Positions 11,940-24,290 of a DNA stretch of 64,000 nucleotides are shown here, one piece after another. Numbering within the stretch: the stretch's first letter is position 1; each line of letters starts with the position of its first letter. The stretch is from NCBI GenBank assembly GCA_008694505.1, contig VZDJ01000047.1, positions 1,125,927 through 1,189,926 on the forward strand, in the 5' to 3' direction. The translations under genes were made by a program, and so were the position numbers. The notes under the pieces were generated by a model. It had not been told where the DNA came from. It ran no database searches and worked only from the letters and a program-made list of their open reading frames with translations. The DNA is from Cyanoderma ruficeps (lineage: Eukaryota; Chordata; Aves; Passeriformes; Timaliidae).

Positions 11940-12472
11940 TGTGGGATTATGTAGGAAATGGATTTGTAGAGAATTCCCAAAGCCTGACAGAAGGCTCACA
12001 TAATGTGCATCTGTGTGCAGAATTTGAGATAAGAAATGCTGACTTAGAAATGTCTGTCCTGGGGTAGGACAGACATGGCTGAGAGAGAAATGGAACTGGA
12101 AACAAGTCCCAAAGGATGGCCTTGCAAAAAGGACTGGATACTTTGGAGAAATAGAACTGTGAAAGGTGAATAGATGGAACATATAAATATGAAAATAGAA
12201 CTGTGGAAGGTGCATTGCAGCAGGACCCACAAGGGGTGATTTTAGATGATTGGCTTTAAGGCATCAACAGCATCGTGTGGCAAAAGCTGAGAGGCCAAGA
12301 AACGCTTACAATGGATTGGAATCAGGAAATAGTTTGGCTTCTGATTGTGATGGTGTGAGCTGTAACATCTGTACTGTCTCACCCTTCACATGAGACTGAA
12401 AATAGAATAAAAAGTTTTTAAAACCCCTCTCAGTTGCCCCATCTCTGGGTCAGAACACAGTATAATCTGACA
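11940..12472 (+). mobile_element. Family C solo LTR, copy 1
   Basis: A 533-bp element starting TGTGGGATTATG and ending TAATCTGACA. Long parts match 56332-56821 on the same strand and 45121-45654 on the other. Shared landmarks include GATTCCCAAAGCCTG near the start, the doubled word AATAGAACTGTG, and a 3' part with CTCACCCTTCAC, AATAAA (12406-12411) and CCTCTCAG. The polyadenylation signal about 60 bp before the end fixes the orientation. The flanks CCAT and CAAT are only a weak candidate duplication. No gag, pol or env adjoins. Confidence 0.8.
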
Positions 12473-15400
12473 CAATTAAAGCTGAAAGTACAGCTGATGA
12501 TCTTCAGCCAGCACAAACCATCACCTACATAACGCTGGGGAGAAGGTTTAAACTGCCAAGAACAGCTCAGAGATCCTCTCTCAGTTCCCATGCAGCTCCA
12601 TTTTGCCAAAGTGAGGAATTTAGAGGCAAAGGCAACGAACCTTCCACTGTGATCTTCCCTCAGATGTGAAATTACTGCTCCTGCTCCAGTTAGGGAAGCA
12701 CCATAAGGCAGCTTTATGGACAGAGCTGTGCGAGGACTCTGTGGCACGATATGAGCACCATCACTCACGAGAAGTGCCCAGGTGAATCCGGGTGGTTTTT
12801 ATTCATCCTGTAACAGTTCACTCTGCTACCGCCCCGGGGCAAAACCCTGCAGGAGCAACTGCTGCAAGCAGGGCCTCACAGGGGGAGCATCTAAAGGTCA
12901 GTGTTCCTCAAGATAAATCACAAGGCTTAGGTGAAACCCTGCCAGCCATAACATAGCTGAATCCCCCAAAAATAAAATGGAGAAATAAAAAGAAAAAATC
13001 TGATTTTTCGTATTACCTTCATATTCCCGACCATTTCTCAGCAGGGCTGTTTAAGGTGCTCTACACCACTGACTTCCAGTACCACCGAGTGCTGACAATG
13101 CCATAAAGCATCACTTTTATTGTTCAGTGCTAAAAAACAAGTACTGACGGCACTGATAGCATCAGCCGGTGATATTGCAGCTGCCTTTGAAGGGGGATTT
13201 CGTGCTATTAACTTCAATCTCCAGTTTTATAGACATATTTCTCTAGGTAGATTTGGGAGCTTACCACCAACTAATGGAACAAGTTTGCCCACTGGTTCAG
13301 CTAAAAGTTACTGAACTGCAAGTACGAGTTAATATTGAATTCCGTTTGGATGTACAGAGCCTGAACTGGTTTCCAGCTGGTGGAAACGTGTTCCACTCAG
13401 GTTGTCATAAGATGTCTGAGAGGGGCTTATATTCCAATATTCCCCCTTTTTTCCTTTTGTTTTTAATTCCTGCAGAAGCCTAGCAACTTGTATATTTAGT
13501 CTCTCCCAAAACCAAAACTTTAACATATTAACATCTTCCTAAAACACGTGGGAAACTTCACTAAATGCTCCAGAAGAACACAGAATTTATAGTGACATTA
13601 TGTCACATAAGATAGAGATTATATGTATAAAATATGCATTATGTATATACATATATAATGCGTGTGTATACATATATAATATCTACATTATAATCTCTTA
13701 TATACATTATAGTATATACAGCATTACACCTTCATTGCAAGAGCACTCGGGAGATGCAGGTTCTTTTCCTGTCCCTCTGAAACACCAAGTTCTCTGCAGC
13801 TTCACCCCTGGCGTGTGAGCACACTGCCAAAAATGCCTCCCACACTCCCTTCCCTCTGCTCCCAACAGACCCGGGAACATTTTGGCTGTTGCATCCTAAA
13901 CTCAACCTGCTGTAAAAGCTCTGCTGCTTTTCCACCATCCTACACCAGAGCACAGCAGGCACTGTCCTCTGCAGCCCCTCAAATGCTGTTTTACACCTTG
14001 GGAAGGGATAAGAAGTTTGGAACCTGCAATATATATATATTTTTTTTATTTTTCTTTTTGCCTGCATATCCCATTTTCTCTCAGCCATTCCAGACCAGCA
14101 CTGGTTTGTCTGAGACAGAGAGAAGAGCTGCTGCTTTGCCTGTGTGGTTGGAGCTCTCAGCCTGCCCAGGGCATTCCAGTCTCTCCCTGGCCGTGGCCCT
14201 GGGTTTGTGCCTGAGGTCTTTTGGTTTTCTGGAACTCTTCATGTGAGGTTTAAAGGCTTTTTGATTACAAAAGGGAGGCACTCGTGGTGAATGAATCGGG
14301 AGAGGGGGTTTAAGCTGTGGTATTAACTGGGCAAACAAACAGCCCTGTAAATGACAGGCCGTGTGTCCTGTGTATTTGGGTCTAGTAAAAATGATAGCTG
14401 ACCGAGAGCAAAACTGGGATTAAGAGCTGTGTGTACCCTCATACCAGAGGGTCTTTAGGCTGTAAAAATTTATCTGAGAAAAAAAAATTAGGGTGAAAGG
14501 CTAAATTGGTGTAAAGTTGTCAGAAGCATTATTAATTCCTTTCTGAGACCAAGAGATAAAGCTGAGGAGACACAGAGAGCATCAGCAAGGGAATTGTGAG
14601 CACCATGCAGCAACCAGTGGAAGGAAACACGAGTTAAAAGGAGAAGGGAAATTTGCAGATTAGGCAGCAGCTTGTCTCAAACAGCAGAAATTGTCTGATT
14701 GAAGGTCTGGCAGAGGAGCGTTAGAGGACAGGGGAGTGTAGTAGCAAGATCAGTCAGAAATATGGATATTTCCTCACATTAAGGTCCACAGTAACAGCCC
14801 TTCATGCCTCAGCCTTTTTACTTCAGATTTTTTTTATTTCTGAATAATTGGAATTTTATTTGGGAATTTTTATTTCAGAATAACCCCCAGCCTTTTTATT
14901 TCAGAATAAAAAGAATATCCTTTAAAACCCCATGGTGTTTAATGTGCCACACAGCAGGATTCAAGGCTGCAAAGAGCTGGGAGGGCAATACCAGCATTTG
15001 GGGCCAGCTTGTCTGACTTGGGGCAGTCCAACCAGAAAAAATATCCTTTCTACCCTAAAAAAAAATATCCCTGCTTGCAGATTGTTACCAGAAAGACAGA
15101 GCTGAGAACACCCTCAGACCACTTGCAAAGTTGGAAATCGTGGAATTGTTTTTTTCTTTTTTTCTTTCCCCAGCAAGCAATAGGTGCACTCAGAAAGACG
15201 AAAACAAAACAAAAAAGATTCTCTAAAGAGCGCTCCCAAGCTGTAAAACTTGCAGAAATAAATCCACTGTCTTGGCCTAATATGCCCAAGGAAAAGGAAA
15301 AATATTGGATTTCCTGAGGATTTTTTGAGAGGAGGAATACTCTGCTGAGCACCTCTCCAAAGAGAACTCCCTTCAAAGCTGAAGCAGCAGAAGTTATCCA

Positions 15401-17295
15401 CTGCATTTCCATGCTGGCTCCCGCATTTATTTGGGAGGACATCTCTATTGCTAACGACCATGGGGAGAGGAAAAAAATAAAAAAAGGAGAGGAAAAAAGA
15501 AAGATGAGGTTTGGCCATTACAGCCATAAATCTTCACAGAACCAAATCAATTATTTCGAACATGCTACGAATGTCTGAGCAGAGAGGGGAGAAGAGGGGA
15601 TGAGTTCAAAGGAAGATCAGAGCAAAGACAAGCAAATGAAGTGCAGGGTATCCTTCAGGAAGGGCTGGGCTGAGGCCAGGGTGAGAATTTTGACATCCCT
15701 GATATTCTCCAAAATTAAATGAGTGTCCATGACACAAATGATGCCTCTTCTCCGTGGAGAAGCTAATCCAACATCTTCCTAGAAATCAAACTGCTTAGCT
15801 CTGAACAACAGCAGGAAAATTAATGAATGTTTTATCCTGGTACTGCCTCCAATCAAGATGTTCAAACCTTCTCTTAGACCCATATACCTGCAAATAATTG
15901 CATGAATTGAAATTTTCTTCTCATGAGTCTTTCTGCCACCTTAATCCCACTTGATTTTGGGTAAACCTGTGCACGTTCACCAGGAAACATTGTGAATAAA
16001 TCACAATTATCCCGTTAAAAACCAGGAGAGACCATCAAACCCCAGGGATACAGCTCCAGCCAGGCAGCTCCACGCAAACAAAGCAGGGAGCACATGACAG
16101 AGTGCTCACAATTCACAGGGAGCTGCAAATACCCTCAGAAATTAAAAAACTCTTTGTGGGTAATTGTAAAGCAGAAAGCACAGGATGCTTCTGTCGACTC
16201 ACGTAAAAACAGAACATTTCATTTGTCTTTCAGCTCCATTTCAGCGCTGAGAAAACAACATTATGCTCCTTGCAGCGTTTAGGAATCCCTGATGTCCTGC
16301 AGATTTGCAGCTAAATCCACAATTTTCTGTGAGGACATCTTTATTTTCTCTATCTTCACCATTTTCTAACGCTTCTGATTCTCCAGGCTGCAACGCTATC
16401 AGAAAACACTTTAGCTGGGTAAGCACACCTTAGAATTATTCTATTTTCTGTCATCTGCTGGTTTTGCTTTTGGGCCACTGTGGTTATCTGTGATGGCCAA
16501 CAATAACTGGGGCATTTTGAGGCGAAGATGGGAAATTACAGGAGATTACCTGAAAGTTAAGCCTCCAAACCCTAGAACTTTCTACTCCCAATATTTCACT
16601 ATCAAAGATGATCTGTCCTAAGTATAAACTCCCATTAAGCAAAGACTGACTCAATGGGATTCTCAATGCAAAAACCAGTGGTTTGATTCCCAGAGGTTAA
16701 AATAAGATGGAATCTCTCTTCCTGGTATTTCAGCCCCTTTTGTCTCCTTTCTTCTTCCTAATGCGAAAAAAAGAGTTGAGCTGGTAGCCACTGAATGAGG
16801 CAAGAGCAAATATACCCAAAAAGGGAAGAATAGAGAGGAATTATGACATTTATGAAGTGATTTGCTTGGGCAGAAGGGAAGTAAGGACGGGATATAGAGC
16901 GAGATCCATTCCACTTAAGCCTCACACAAAGGAGCCATAAAGGAAGAAAGGAGTTACAGAGACATGGTTTATTGACCGCTCGCCGCTGAGACAGACTTTT
17001 CCTGTGTCAATTCTTCCTTAGAAGGTTAATTAAAAAAAGGTTAGGGCTGCCATCCGAAAACCCTTTGTTCACCACCATAATCCTCACTCACACAAGGGAT
17101 CCCATTGATTTCAGGGGACGAGGGATTGCTCAGGGGGCTCAAGGCTTGCAGAACGAGACCCTGTGGTCCTGAAGCATTAAAATTGGGAATTCGTTTGGGT
17201 AACAATCCAGCCAGTCCAGGCAGAGCAGCACAGAGCTGTGCTATGGGCCAGCTTTAATTACAGAGGACAGAACAGATGGCAGTCGTGTTAAAAAC
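12473..17295. other. Non-coding stretch, no gene seen
   Basis: Contains the AT tract at 13617-13722, a short TATATATAT/T run at about 14030-14060, and A/T homopolymers near 15060, 15150 and 15480. No recognisable gene, RNA or further repeat family. Confidence 0.6.
13617..13722. repeat. AT-rich (TATACATATATAAT) simple repeat
   Basis: A degenerate run of TATA/CATATATA words, nearly all A and T with a few GTGT interruptions. A microsatellite-like tract. Confidence 0.85.
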
Positions 17296-17684
17296 TGTTG
17301 GATTTTATCTCCAGTAACAGGACAGGGCAACCAAGAGGAGTTCCATGAGTTTTTTATTCCATTGTCAGTCCCAGCGAAGGCAGAGTCATTAAAGATGGTA
17401 AAACTCACACCATAACAACAGAAGCCCAAATTCTCTTTGCTCCAAGCCCTTTTAAAAGTTTTTTAGCCAATAGGCTAAAGCCAAAAGCTTTCAAGCATCT
17501 ACTTAAGCCATTCACTAAACACCACACATAAACCTTACAGCATAAAATAGTTGCTTGTTCTATATTTTTTGCAGCTCAAGGACTTTCTATGGTCCAAATA
17601 TTTCCAGGCCTAAAACTCAGCTCTGTTTCAAACCTCTGTCTATGTAAGCAAGGCTGTGGAAGTCTTCTGCTTTTCCAGTTCTCA
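17296..17684 (-). mobile_element. Family E solo LTR, copy 1 (ERVL-like), approximate ends
   Basis: On the minus strand this element shares the layout of 57330-57760: a CCAAT box (CTATTGGCTAA; plus-strand CCAAT at 17467-17471), then TTTTAAAAG (about 17450-17458), then AATAAA (plus-strand TTTATT at 17353-17358), a CCTCTTGGTTGCCC block and the end ATCCAACA (plus TGTTGGAT from 17296). The 3' half also resembles family C (TTATGGTGTGAG, GGGACTGACAATGGAATAAA). The 5' end is uncertain; 17684 is chosen because the minus strand then starts TGAGAACTGG. Confidence 0.6.
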
Positions 17685-19017
17685 TAAAAAAACCTGCGTG
17701 TGTACAGACAGGGTAGAGAAAAACCATTTGCTAGTTCAGACTTGGTTTAGTGCTCAGAGCTCAAAGTACCAGCCCTTTGTCCAGGACACTGTTTGTGAAA
17801 CATCAGCTCCCCTTAAACTCAGCATGAAATCCCACAGCACCAGCATCAGCTCCCCATAAACTCAGCCCCAATTTCCACAGCACCAGCTCCCCATAAACTC
17901 AGCCCCAATTTCCACAGCACCAGCATCAACAGCATGTACAAACCTACAGATTTGCAGATATTTGAAATAATCCCCCTCTACAAATACACCTGCTCCTAAT
18001 CTCACAGCTGATTTCCTGTTTGCAGCCCCCTCTTTCCCCCAGCCTGTTCTTTGCCTTGTTCTGCCTCTCAGTGCCTTCAGAAACACCAGCTTGAAAATGC
18101 ACAAAACCCATTTAAGTCTTCTTTGTTCCTCACGTGCATAAAGGGATCCCATACATCATTAGTGGGAAGGACAGGAATATAAAAGACTCTGTGTAAGTGT
18201 GAAATGTGGGGTGATGACACCTCTTAGCAGAGTTAAAGGATTAACCAAAGCAGGAATGCTGTACCTTAAACACTGGCACTTCCAGCAACATGAGAAAAAA
18301 AAATAGAATTTTGGGGAAATAAGAGTGATTCATTAAATGAAAACTATTTCTGAGAAGACCAAGGCCTTCTATAAAGCAAACCCTTTACAAACATCAGCCT
18401 ATTCTATGCCACGACCAGAAAAACACTGTGATGATTTTCCTTTAAGAAATTTTCCTTTAAGAAGTTCCATAAAGTTACAGGGACAGCAAATCACCGGCGG
18501 TTTTGTCAAAATAGGAGGGCACAGATAACCGTACACAGAAGACCCTCAAACGTGAGGGCCTCATTTAGCAGACACAAGACACAGAAACCCAAATCCCCTT
18601 CCAGGATAACACAGGAACATCAAGGGCACAGACCACTTCCAACACAAGCATCATTAAAGAAGAGCAACTCGAAAAATATTGGAACAACACTTTCCTTCAA
18701 ACCTCCTCATATTCAAGTATAACAACAACAAAAAGAGCAAAAAAAGGATCAATCTGTGCTTCAGGAAAAAAAAAAAAAGCAAGAAAGGTTGTTCTCATAC
18801 CTTTTTCAGCTCTGAGGAACGCTTCCAGCACAGAAGGGGAATCAATAAATCCTGATGGAAGTTGAGCCAAGAGCACTCAAAGCCTTCCCAGCTCTGGAGC
18901 TGCATCGCAGCCATCCTTGGGCAGCAGGACCCTCCAACAGCAGCCGGGATCTCCTGCTCAGGCACCTCCCTGCTCCTGCTGGGGCAGCCCTTGGCCACGA
19001 GCATGAGGAGAAACACA
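17685..19017. other. Non-coding stretch, no gene seen
   Basis: Holds the 37-43-bp repeat at 17805-17921 and a poly-A run near 18766-18777. A small duplication (TTTTCCTTTAAGAA) is seen at about 18434-18462. Nothing else recognisable. Confidence 0.6.
17805..17921. repeat. Tandem repeat, 37-43 bp unit, 3 copies
   Basis: Units start at 17805, 17848 and 17885, each beginning AGCTCCCC and ending CACAGCACC. The last two are a near-exact 37-bp pair; the first is diverged and carries six extra bases (AGCATC). Confidence 0.9.
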
Positions 19018-19386
19018 GGTGTAGGTCCTTCCCAGATGGGCTGAGCTAATTGGGGTCTGGGGAACTCACAGGTGTTGGTCCTTTCCGGCTGGGCTGAGCT
19101 AATTGGGGTCTGGGGAACTCACAGGTGTTGGTCCTTTCCGGATGGGCTGAGCTATTTGGGGTCTGGGGAACTCACAGGTGTTGGTCCTTTCTGGATGGGC
19201 TGAGCTATTTGGGGTCTGGGGAACTCACAGGTGTAGGTCCTTCCCGGCTGGGCTGAGCTATTTGGGGTCTGGGGAACTCACAGGTGTTGGTCCTTCCCGG
19301 CTCGGCTGAGCTAATTGGGGTCTGGGGAACTCACAGGTGTTGGTCCTTCCCGGATGGGCTGAGCTATTTGGGGTCTGGGGAACTCC
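19018..19386. repeat. Minisatellite, 53-bp unit, 7 copies
   Basis: Units start at 19018, 19071, 19124, 19177, 19230, 19283 and 19336, with exact 53-bp spacing. Each runs from GGTGT(A/T)GGTCC through GGGCTGAGCT and TTGGGGTCTGG to GGAACTCACA; the last is cut off at GGAACTCCC. Differences are single bases (for example GTAGG/GTTGG, CTAATT/CTATTT), so the array is young or kept uniform. It ends about 65 bp before a CR1 fragment. Copy number is likely to vary between individuals. Confidence 0.95.
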
Positions 19387-19449
19387 CCCGATCACAGCTC
19401 CCAGCTGTTTCCTACTTCTGGTGGAATTCGCTCCCCCATAATTTCATTT

Positions 19450-19758
19450 ACTCACTAGAGCATCCTGAGTGTCCCTGAGCAGCCTGCTCCAGTGCTTCAC
19501 CACCCTCACAGGGAAGAATTTCTTCCTCTTATCCAATCTAAACAGAGGCTCTTTCAGTTTAAAGCCATTCCTCCTTGCCCTATCACCCCGTGCCCTTATC
19601 AAAAGTCCTTCTGCAGCTCTCCTGGAGCCCCTTTGGGGACTGGAAGGTTCCATGAGGTCTCCCTGAAGCCTTCTCCAGCCTGAACAACCCAAATCCTCCC
19701 AGCTGCGCTCGCAGGAGCAGTGCTCCAGCCCCTCTGGGGTGCCCTGTTTTGCACATAC
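19450..19758 (-). mobile_element. CR1 LINE 3' fragment
   Basis: The minus strand encodes the CR1 reverse transcriptase C-terminal region: RARGDRARRNGFKLKE, then FRLDKRKKFFPVRVVKHW, close to the family pattern. Upstream on that strand is the usual LQGDL block, in a shifted frame. The expected 3' tail (ATTCTATG repeats) is missing, so the copy is cut at both ends. It is a dead fragment. Confidence 0.9.
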
Positions 19759-21105
19759 TCTAGAAAAAAGATCTCTGAGTTTTTCCTGAATTGTGGAGGG
19801 GAAAGGAGAGTGTCCATGTGTGTCCTCCTTCTGAGGACAGTCCCCCTGCCACTCCCCTCAGTGGGGCTGGTGGCACCCACAGGTCCCAGGGAGGTGACCT
19901 CACCCAGCAGACCTGCAAAACCTTCTCGTGTCTTTTCAGGGACAATTTGCCTCTTAAATTCTTCACTTCTTATCTGAGCAGAAGTGACATTTCATTCCAA
20001 CGAGAGCTGCACACATTTCAACCCAGAGTCTTTGTCCTTAAATTCTCCTCATGCCAAAGGGGCCCCTCGTTTTCTGATAACAATATTGAGGATCTCTGAG
20101 GTGTCCCTTGTCATGCTGTGATGGATCACACAGTGCCATGCCACTCACCATGGGGGAAGCAGATAGCAAACAAATGATGCTCCAAAAAGGAACAAAACCT
20201 TTATAAAACTAAGCATTGGACGCTCCTTGTCTCAGCTTTCCCAATATTGAGGTGCTGGTTTCCATCCAGCACAGACAGAGCAGGCTGCAGGCATTAACAA
20301 TACCAACCACCTCCAGGGATGGACTTGCAAGTTTCAAACAGATTTGCTCAAGTTGAGTTTTTGAGACCTTCCCTTCAAAGCCGTAAGGGAAAATATATTG
20401 TATTACATTATCAATATGTGTAGCAGGCTGGAAAAGCTTCTCCTTAGGGATCTGAAAGCCATTATAGTAAATTTGTGCTTCATAATAAAAAAAATGTGTA
20501 TTTCTAGAATAAATCAAAACCAGGAGCACTTTTCTCTTTAGAGCTGGTGAGATGAGTGAGGGTTTCAGGTGTCTGAATCCAATGGCTTGAGACCTCAGCC
20601 ATAAATCACAGAGATAAGACAAAAAAATCCCACCCTCCTGTCCTCCAGTTGCTAATGTGCAATCAGCTGCTTGGGAAAGTTAAATGGCATCTCAAAAGGC
20701 AAAGAATAAAGCACTGCTTACATTCTTAATCTTAAAGGCAATCTGAAAAGGCAGCTACCCAACCTGCCTGTTGCTTTCAAAGAATATTTGTCTTTTCTTG
20801 GGCACGTGTGACCTGACTGCAGGTCCTGTGTGACACAGCTCGTGCATCTGCTCCCGCATTTATTTCTGCAGCTGCAGCTGCAGGAGACACGTGAAACACA
20901 GCGAGGAAATGGAGTTTCCTTCTCCCCCAGAGGAAAACAGACACCTGCCCTGGCACCAGGCAAAGCTGCACCATCAATCCTGACACCTTGTGTTTAAATA
21001 ATGGATAAAAGTGGTTGCTTTGTTCTGTGTAGGTGCTGAAACTCCCATCTGGACATGCTGCTCCATGCATTGCCAAAGGAAAGCTGAACTCTGAATGTAG
21101 CAAGG
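19759..21105. other. Non-coding stretch, no gene seen
   Basis: Includes a 137-codon minus-strand open frame at 20209-20622 that matches nothing I know. A short palindrome TGTGATGGATCACA lies at about 20117-20130. Otherwise unique-looking. Confidence 0.5.
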
Positions 21106-21408
21106 TGGAGCCCTGTTCTGTGCCCGAGGTGTTCTGGTTTTCTGAAATTCTTTCCCCAGGGAATTTTCTGTAAACAGGAGAAATGGTTTTGTAACTGTGC
21201 TTTGTTATTCATTCCTTTCCCTAGGAGGGACTTCTTCTTGCTGTCCCTCTGCTCTGAGCAATGTGAGTGAAGAGGTTTGTCTCTGTGTCCCCAATCCAAT
21301 TGGTCTGTGTGGAATAGTATATAAGGGAGACACATCCCAAAAAAAAAAGAGTCATTTTCAGCCTTCTGAATCCCAGAGTCTGTGTCCTTGTGGTGTAAAA
21401 CAGTGTCA
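21106..21408 (+). mobile_element. Family B solo LTR, copy 2
   Basis: A 303-bp copy starting TGGAGCCCTG and ending ACAGTGTCA. It carries the family TATA region slightly changed (AGTATATAAGGG) and the shared AATCCAATTGGTCTGTGTGG word. The flanks GCAAGG and GAGAGG agree at four of six positions, as an aged 6-bp duplication might. Confidence 0.85.
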
Positions 21409-21428
21409 GAGAGGCTCACCATTTTTTA

Positions 21429-21601
21429 GTCTCCAGGTGCTGCTGCAGCATCTCCCTTGTTCTCTCCCTCACAGTTCTGCTCTCTGTGATCTCCCCTCTC
21501 TTTTGATCCTGTCTCATCCTTTGCCTTTATCTTTCCTCTTTGTGCTCCTCCTCCTCCTGTTCCCGCTGCTATCTCAAATTATTTCTTCTTTCTTTCTCTA
21601 G
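21429..21601 (+). repeat. Pyrimidine-rich tract ending in an acceptor-like TAG
   Basis: About 170 bases strongly enriched for C and T (CTCCTCCTCCTCC, TTTCTTTCTCTAG) directly after LTR B copy 2. It ends in a run that looks like a splice acceptor. No exon can be shown downstream, so it is described as low-complexity sequence. Confidence 0.6.
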
Positions 21602-23745
21602 AACACGCTTGGTTGTTCTCAGTGCAGGCAAGGCTCCCCGTGGTGTCAGCACAAGCCCCACTTTTTGAAGGACAAGCCCCATTATTGGATTTTCCTGGTG
21701 CTCCGTGTGGCCACAGGACGTGGTTTTTCCCCTCATTTAGAGGTTCTGAAGTACCTGCTGGCATTCTGGCCAGGAAATTGTGAACAGCTGCACTACCACC
21801 GACAATTCCTTTCCCGGGACATCTCTACCTCATGTCCAGCAGCCACAGCTGCTTTTCCTGTGCTCCTCCAGGTTTTTAAAGAAATTAATCTTCTTAAAAG
21901 CAACCCCAGTAAACCCTTCCTCTCCTCCCCTCTCAGCCAAGGTCTTGTTTACCAGGTAAAACAGGAGCTCCAGCCCTGGGGTTTCATCCCACCACTGGTA
22001 ACAGGAGAAAAAGCCCAAAAGGAGAAAGGAAATGTGACTAAATTGGAGAAAAAATAAGTAGGGATGGGGGGAAATGAACTGGCATGCTACAGGAGAATAA
22101 ATTTTGGCAGTGATGACCAGAAGGTAAAAATCTGTTCCCTCCAGTATTCCTCATTTAAAAATTTCCCTCTCCTGATTAAAACTTTGTAAATAGCAATTAT
22201 TATCACAAAGATATTCATAAACAGATGTTTTAAAAAATGCAAATTAGCCCACAATTCAGAAAATATGCAGTTCGTGTGCCACAGGGAATTTAATCTTTGA
22301 AAGCAGAAAAATGCATCAGACCCCATTTCCAGCAGAACACCACAAGTCAGGACTGGAGGAAGTGCTTTTTTTCCCCTCCACTTGTTAAATATGGTAATGG
22401 AGTGAAAAACCCATTATTAACTGAAGGCTACTGCTTTTATATTGCATTTGTATTCATAAAATAGCTGTAGAATATATTTAATTCCAAGCTGCTTTATTAG
22501 TTTAGCATTAAACCGAAGCGTGCTTACACCAACAGAAGTGAAAACAGTTTCCCTTAAGATATGTGAGTACCCACGAATAATTCAGAAGGCACATATTATT
22601 TTCCCGTCTTTCCCTGGAAAGGGAACGTTCATTCAAATCAGATGCATTTTTGATAAGTCAGAGCAGCTTTCCTGATTGCCGTTTGTCTGTGAAACACAAA
22701 CATGGATTATTGTTTCTGGGAGGGTAATTGGCTGTGGAGCCTCTGCCAGCTCAGATCACTGGAAATGATGAAATGCCGTGGATCCTGAAATGAGGATGGT
22801 CACTTAATTTTAAAGCAGGGCAATTACTGTTCTATTACCAGGTATTCTGAATCAATACATCGTCTTGCAGCTCGCACTCACATCCAGAATAAATCTATAA
22901 TATTACAACTAGTGGGAAGTGAAGAGCAGAGCAGATATTCCAACAGGAGTCCTTGGATTTGTTTCGTACAGGTCACACCCTCAGATGGGCCGGCAGTGAA
23001 AACAGAGCTGGGTTATTGCTCTTCCAGGTGTCTCGAAATACCCAACTTGCCCAGGGATAGACGGAATTGATGGAGCTTCTGCAAGCAGTAAATTATAATT
23101 CTTACCTTATTTTCAACAGCTTGAGTTGGTCCCTTTGACATCAAAGGAACTAATAAAGCACAAAAGAGTGCATTGGATTTGACCCAAGAGACACACATGC
23201 ACTTTTATATGTGAGGTAAAATTTTATTGGTGATGGTAAGCCTCGTGGCTTTCTTGCTGCTCTGGGTTTTTCTGCCTGTCTCTCTCTTCCCAACAATTCT
23301 TTGAATAAACACTCCATGGTTCTCATTTCTTCCTGCCTGGAAAAACAATCTGCTTCTCAAAAGGAAAAAAAACCCTAATTCACAGTGATTTAGCAATGAG
23401 CAAAATATTTAACATAAATAATGAGGAAGCAAAAAAGAAAAGTGATCACTGCTGCAAGTGTCAAAACCAAGGTCCTGGGCACAGGCAGCCGCCTTTTCTA
23501 CATGTATTTAGACCTTAAATTTAGATCCACCATTGCAAGTCATTCACCAATGCTGTGCAAAACCACATAACCTGCACCTTGAAGATGAAAAAAAGGATAA
23601 AGACACGGTGTTGGAGCTTAATACTTCTTAATAATGGGATGGGACTGCTGGGAGACGTTCCTCGAGCTTCTGTTGCATCATCAGCCTCAGTACAGGGTGA
23701 GACAACTGAGAGATGGCAGCAGCTCAGGGCTGCCAGCAGCAGCCA
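21602..23745. other. Non-coding stretch; AT-rich block at 22380-22870
   Basis: No gene seen. The block at 22380-22870 is AT-rich without simple repeats, with words such as GTTTAGCATTAAACC and GGGTAATTGGC. It is the sort of sequence often conserved as an enhancer, which cannot be tested here. Confidence 0.5.
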
Positions 23746-23877
23746 GAATTCTCTGGGGTAAGAGAGAGAATCCTCTGTGGTAAAAGAGAGAATCCTCTGT
23801 GGTAAAAGAGAGAATCCTCTGTGGTAAAAGAGAGAATCCTTTGTGGTACAGGAGAGAATCCTCAGTGGTACAAAAGA
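23746..23877. repeat. Tandem repeat, 22-bp unit, 6 copies
   Basis: Units start at 23746, 23768, 23790, 23812, 23834 and 23856, built on GAATCCTCTGTGGTAAAAGA. The middle three are identical and the outer ones differ by a few bases. It lies 62 bp before the LTR-like element at 23940. Confidence 0.95.
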
Positions 23878-23939
23878 GGCCCTGGAACAGCTTCTGAAAT
23901 TGTGATGGCACTGGGGTTGTGGCCGTGGAGTTTGAATTG

Positions 23940-24290
23940 TGTGATCTCACAGGGTGGAAAACTTAGAATTTAAGGTTCTAGTCTACAATAATATATATGG
24001 GGCAATATGGAGGATTTAGGGCATTGTCCAAGACCTTCTTCTTCACCTTCTTCCCCATGGTTTTGGGTGTTTTTTTCTAATTGGGTGGAAGGGTCTGCAT
24101 TGAGGGCCTTGGGTGGTCATTATTGGGTCAGAAATATAAATAATACAGGTGTCACCTGGTTATTGGGTAATTATTGCCTAAAATACCTTGGAAAGAGTTA
24201 GAGGTGCTCCGTTTTCTACCTTGTTAGTCAGAGCTCACAATTAGTGAGGCTGTAATGTAGATAATAATTAATAAACACTGAGTCCCAACA
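23940..24290 (+). mobile_element. Solo LTR, family D (ERVL-like, probable)
   Basis: A 351-bp stretch starting TGTGATCTCACAGGG and ending GTCCCAACA. TTAATAAACACTGAG near the end holds AATAAA about 20 bases from the 3' boundary. The TGT...ACA ends and late polyadenylation signal fit a bird ERVL-type LTR, and the end resembles family E. There is no second copy in the window and no clear target duplication, so ends and class are inferred. Confidence 0.55.

Noticed and set aside
11346..12230. 294-codon minus-strand open frame, the longest in the window
   Set aside because: It runs antisense through LTR C copy 1 and unrelated flank, crosses the LTR boundary, and resembles no protein family. The other C copies do not keep it.
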